Source: Callaeas wilsoni (lineage: Eukaryota > Chordata > Aves > Passeriformes > Callaeidae). From it: a DNA stretch of 64,000 nt. Positions within the stretch are counted from its first letter, which is position 1, and the number at the start of each line of letters is the position of its first letter. Below the pieces are notes generated by a model. It searched no databases, was not told where the DNA came from, and saw only the letters and a program-made list of their open reading frames with translations. The stretch is from the NCBI GenBank assembly GCA_013398955.1, contig VWPU01004985.1:1-64000 (forward strand). The letters are read 5' to 3'. Made by a program: the position numbers and the translations under genes. Of this stretch, positions 60,008-64,000 are shown piece by piece.

Positions 60008-60694
60008 AACTCCAACTTTGTTTCTGGTACAAAGGGACTTGCAGTTAAGCCCGGCCCCCTTATGCCACTTAAAGCATTCCTTGGGAGGGTCTCTGCGTAG
60101 ATCTGTCTCCAAGTACCTCAACGTATCAGTTCCAGCAATGCTGCAAATCCAGTAGCCCACTGAGAGACAAGACAATTGTGGGGAGCAATTTAGACAAACA
60201 CTGTATTTAGGGATGGCACCACACATACAACATTTTAATGCTATACAAAACATAAAATGTCAAGAGCACTGAAAGCACTGACCACCGTGTAGCCTTCTGC
60301 ATGAGCTTACATACTTGCACATAGAACTGAGTGCTTCAGAAAGATGGAAAACAACCAGCAGGCATCAGATGCTTGGTTACATGGATTACAGCTACTGTTG
60401 AACAGAGGAGGGAAATTTGGGGAGCAATGTACAAGGGCAAGAATCACAGAAACAGACCTACTATTTGCCAGCACTTCCGACTAACTTTCAAGCTCATCAT
60501 CTGACTGGTCCTTCTGAAAGAGAAGAATGTTAAAAACCATAGACTGACAACTATGTCTCACTTAAGGATGCACAGCGGGCTCAGAAGTTTCATTAAATGC
60601 TTCAAGTTTTAAGGACCAAGAGATTTTCATCAGCAGTCTTGTCTCTCAGACTGAACACAAGTTGGGAAGAGCTGGGCAGTAGATAAAGGTGAAC

Positions 60695-60905
60695 TGGCTG
60701 AAAGTTTCACCTCAACATGAGGAAGAGCTTCTTTCCATTGAGCACTGGAACAGGCAGCCCAGGGACATCACGGAGCCTCGCTCTGTGGAGACACTCAAAA
60801 CCCATCCGGACATGTCCCCGTGTCACCTGCTCCAGGCGACCCTGCCTTGGCAGGAGGGTGGGACTGGATGATGCCCAGAGGTCCCCTCCCACCCTGCCGG
60901 ATCTG
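60695..60905 (+). mobile_element. CR1 LINE 3'-end fragment
   Basis: The phrases ATGAGGAAGAGCTTCTTTCC, GAGCACTGGAACAGGCAGCC, GTGGAGACACTCAAAACCCA and GGACTGGATGATGCCCAGAG follow the standard order of the CR1 3' region, plus strand. The terminal tail repeat is missing. The sequence runs straight into a CpG-rich patch at 60,905-61,085. Confidence 0.9.
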
Positions 60906-62314
60906 TGACAGCGCAGCTGGCAGCGCTGTGCCGAGCCTGCCCACGTGCACGGGGAGCACCTGGGCGTGCAGGGATCCTCGGAGAGCGCGGGTGACGCGCA
61001 CACGAACCGTGGCTCGTGCCAGTGCCCGAGCAGCGCTCAGCCCGCACCAGGCTGCAGGCTCAGAACAACGGGCAAGGGCAGGCATATCGCACAAAAATAC
61101 TGATTTTTAATACAACCACTGCTTCACCCAAACTTGCTGAGGTCAAGAACCCTGTAAGACTTCACTAGCTTTGAGACTACAGGCAACATTTTGCAAATAC
61201 TTGCAGACAGGATAAGAAGACAAATTTTAGCATATCCACAGTGACATAAATGTGTGAGAGTATGGGTTACACCTAAGGAAAGAAAGATGCCTCCTTGGGG
61301 ACTATTGCATAAAATGTTTAGTCAAAAAGAATGATAAAGTGCTATGTTTTAAGAACTTATGCTAAAGAAAATATATTTAAAAGTCTCAGCTACAATTCCC
61401 TGAGTAATGGTACATGTTGTTTTAAATTTCTTTGTTCAAAACAGTATTTGGACAATTAGCACTATTCTAAGAGTTTAATGTGGTTTTCTGTAGTTTTAAT
61501 TCAGCAATATTTTGTTTTCAAGCTTGGACAATATTCCCTTTTAAACCAAAATTAATGTAGCACATCAATTGTAATTTTTCAATCCCCATCCATTTGAATG
61601 AATGATACTTTACCAAAAAGCCCAGTGGAGTCAGTCAGTCTATATATCATTAAACCCACTATTTTTGATTGGATGCCATAAGGACTTTGTGGACCTACTG
61701 AAAGCTTTTTGGCTGACCCAATATTTGCTGAAATACAAGTTTTTTACAAAGATCACACTGCTATGACTCTGCAAATGGGAATGCCTGGCTGCAGATATTT
61801 TGTTTTGTCTTTGCACATTTGATTGGCAAATCTCAGAAAGGATCTCACATGTTGCTGCAGTGAAGATCAACAATGTAATTTTAAAATTAGATTTATTCAT
61901 TATGGGTTTAATCCACTTTTCTCTGAAAAAAAGGCAGAGCAAATCAACTTATCCAGCTGTACGAGCAAAATATAACTCTCTTCTGGAGCAGGAGACAGAG
62001 AGTAGAGTTATACATCAGGCCTCTGTGGTTGTAAGGCTGAAGTCCAGAATGGACTGGGCAACCTCCATGGCCGTATGTCTTGGACCCATTGTAAACTGGA
62101 TCCATCTGCTCACCTGCAGACAGCATTTCTGTCTCCTCAGCACTACCCTAGTCATGGGAGGTTGGCTCATTTTTGACACGCCCTGGCCATCTCTCGAGCA
62201 TATATAGGTACCAGTATCTTTTCCACTTCTAAAGGAAAATTGAGAAGGCATAAACAGATGGTATTTGATCAGAAACAGCGGTGTCTTGCTATAGATTTTT
62301 TAAAAACAACATAT

Positions 62315-62445
62315 CACAGAATCACAGGATGCTTGAGGTTGGCAGGGACCTCCGGTGATCATCTGGTCCAATGCTCCTAATCAAGCAACACTACCTAAAG
62401 CCACTTGTCCTATAACTCAAGACAACCTTTTTTATGCCAAGCCCA
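62315..62445 (-). mobile_element. CR1 LINE 3'-end fragment (minus strand)
   Basis: ATCACAGAATCACAGGATGC, then TTGAGGTTGGCAGGGACCTC and GATCATCTGGTCCAATGCTC, are the reverse complement of the CR1 3' terminus. The fragment fades out after about 130 bases. Confidence 0.88.
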
Positions 62446-63240
62446 AAAGTACGCCAGCCAAAAGACATTCCGATCACAGAGACATTTACAGTCACAATAC
62501 TACTTCATACATTTCACCTTTGATTCAAGAAAATTAAGTTGTATGCAAGTGAAAGATGACCTTCCTAGAAATGTTTCCTTTTACAAAATGAAAGCCATCT
62601 GTCAAGGATTTAGGACAATGATAAAAGATTAAAAGTAGCTGCATTAAAAAGTTGCCATGGATTTGATATTTATAAAAGCAAACATATATACATAAAATCC
62701 ACACTTAATAAATATATATGCTAATAAAAACTGCACTGCCTAGATCTTAATTATAATCATGAAAAAAAATTCAAATTGCTTCTTTAACCAGTAATCATGG
62801 TTTTTTCTGGAGCAAGTTGGATTAAATCTGTCTCTTCTTAAGTATGCAGAAAACCCTGTTTTCTTAAACAATTAATTTACCCCAGAAAGCTCATAAATGA
62901 AGCTGTTAGCTAACATTCAGCATATCTTCATTACACAGTCCAATGTTCAAATACAGAAACAAAGCAAGAACAAGATTAATACTGTTCATATTTCTCTTCT
63001 GATTTAAACAATTTACATATCAACACATTGGTTACGCACAAACTAGACAATGTACTAGTAGATGCTCATTCATAAGCATGAATAGACATCTGGAAAATCT
63101 AATGAAAGTAGTAATACAGATACACACACACTTTGAACCCTAATCTTTTAGACAATCAAGAACTGCTCAGCATAAATGCTCATATGCTCTTTTTCTAGAT
63201 AGGATATTAAGTGAGTACAGATTTCATATCTGAATACAAT

Positions 63241-63272
63241 TAATTACTTGTAATTGTAATTACTTGTAATTA
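63241..63272. repeat. Two tandem copies of a TAATTA-rich 16-mer
   Basis: TAATTACTTGTAATTG is followed directly by TAATTACTTGTAATTA. Each unit is near-palindromic and carries two homeodomain-type ATTA cores. Confidence 0.85.
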
Positions 63273-64000
63273 GTTTTTCCAGTGTCACCTTACAGAAGCC
63301 TGTTTGTTCTTATAGTTTCATACCCCTCCTAACCTCCTGCACAGCTCTACTTCCCAAGTTTTCCTTCAACCGTCACACAATTGGCAGCCACAGCTCTCCA
63401 GAGCTCCAGCAACCAGAAAGCCTTCTATTTATCAGCTCCTAGCTATAGACAAATAAAAGTGAGTGAAACTGGATTGTTTTCTACAATAATGCCCCACAAT
63501 GAAGTTTCCAGTCCTGGAAATACAGTCCATGTGGCTGGCTGTATAGGCACACCAGTGGCTTGTGTGAAGCAAAGGCACTCACACAGTCTGTGTGGCACCT
63601 GTCCCTCAAAGCTCTGCGACCTTCGTGCCACAGCCTTTGCTGTTATTGGCAATACCAGCAGAAGCTGTTCTCACCCACGTTTTGTCTTTTCCTCTCTGAC
63701 CCCACTGCCTCAGCTGTGCCACCCACTGTGGAACCGTGCAGGACTAAAGGAGTGAGCTGGGCTCAAACCGCCTGTGCCCACCAGGATGCACAGCCAAGGC
63801 GGTGCACGGGGCCTCGCCCGTCCAAAGAGAGGTTCCCATCCCTTCTCCCTTCCTCTCTCACAGAGGCTGTCAGCCAAAGCAAGGAAAACTTAACTGCTCT
63901 TTAAAAGGTGTGGCTTACAATCCAGTCAATTAGAATTATTCAAAATATCCTCACTTGAAGATGATAATACTTCAAAGGGATTTTCTGGAATTTTTTCACT

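Larger units (their letters stand above)
48908..64000 (-). other. RET: RET intron 1 (partial) and possibly upstream DNA
   Basis: More than 15 kb without a recognised gene. RET exon 1 should encode a leucine-rich signal peptide and sit in a CpG island. None was found on the minus strand, so it probably lies beyond 64,000 (human intron 1 is over 20 kb). Contents seen: two exon-like open segments (49,636-49,929 and 53,213-53,394), a plus-strand exon-like segment (54,787-54,914), two CR1 fragments, A-rich simple repeats near 52,151, 57,162 and 59,948, an A/T-rich block at 54,481-54,562, and a 16-base tandem repeat at 63,241. Confidence 0.7.

Noticed and set aside
60795..61094. G+C-rich minus-strand frame considered as RET exon 1
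   Set aside because: No leucine-rich signal peptide and no phase-1 donor; part of the frame reads through a CR1 fragment.
63381..63904. Overlapping 114- and 124-codon plus-strand frames at the right edge
   Set aside because: Two overlapping frames of equal quality, with no domains or clear splice sites; likely chance in locally G+C-richer DNA.

Overview
This is vertebrate nuclear DNA, very probably from a bird. The genes are intron-split, interspersed repeats are sparse, and the repeats present are CR1-type LINEs whose 3' ends carry the short ATTCTATG-like tail repeats typical of sauropsids. One gene can be read with confidence: RET, the receptor tyrosine kinase for GDNF-family ligands. It lies on the minus strand from about 48.9 kb (exon 2) down to 16.1 kb (exon 20).

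Layout, left to right. (1) 1-440 is a CpG island, probably the promoter and 5' exon of the next gene downstream of RET. CSGALNACT2 would be expected there from vertebrate gene order, but none of its coding sequence is inside the window. (2) 441-11,600 is A/T-rich intergenic DNA with no recognisable gene. (3) 11,610-15,256 is a long, dead CR1 retrotransposon on the plus strand, with ORF1, endonuclease and reverse transcriptase remnants and an intact 3' end. (4) 16,081-48,907 holds nineteen RET coding exons (2-20). All have GT-AG junctions, all stay in phase, and fifteen of the nineteen have exactly the human length as I remember it. Both C-terminal isoforms are preserved: RET9 by read-through after exon 19, and RET51 by splicing to exon 20. 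(5) 48,908-64,000 is RET intron 1, and possibly upstream DNA. Exon 1 (start codon and signal peptide) was not found, so it probably lies beyond the right edge.

The predicted protein keeps the whole RET plan. It has four cadherin-like domains with a calcium-binding DEDDS motif, a cysteine-rich domain with the cysteines equivalent to human 609, 611, 618, 620, 630 and 634, one transmembrane helix, a juxtamembrane segment, and a complete kinase ([21 protein letters not shown]). The docking tyrosines equivalent to Y905, Y981, Y1015, Y1062 and Y1096 are also present.

The less ordinary signals are: a two-exon, phase-compatible open reading candidate on the minus strand inside RET intron 1 (53,213-53,394 and 49,636-49,929) that may be an undescribed nested secreted-protein gene; an altered cysteine set in cadherin-like domain 1; a tandem splice acceptor at exon 3 where the wrong choice makes an immediate stop; and several ancient SINE/LINE relics (MIR-like and CR1-L3-like) kept within RET introns. 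No tRNA, rRNA, CRISPR or prokaryotic feature was seen.
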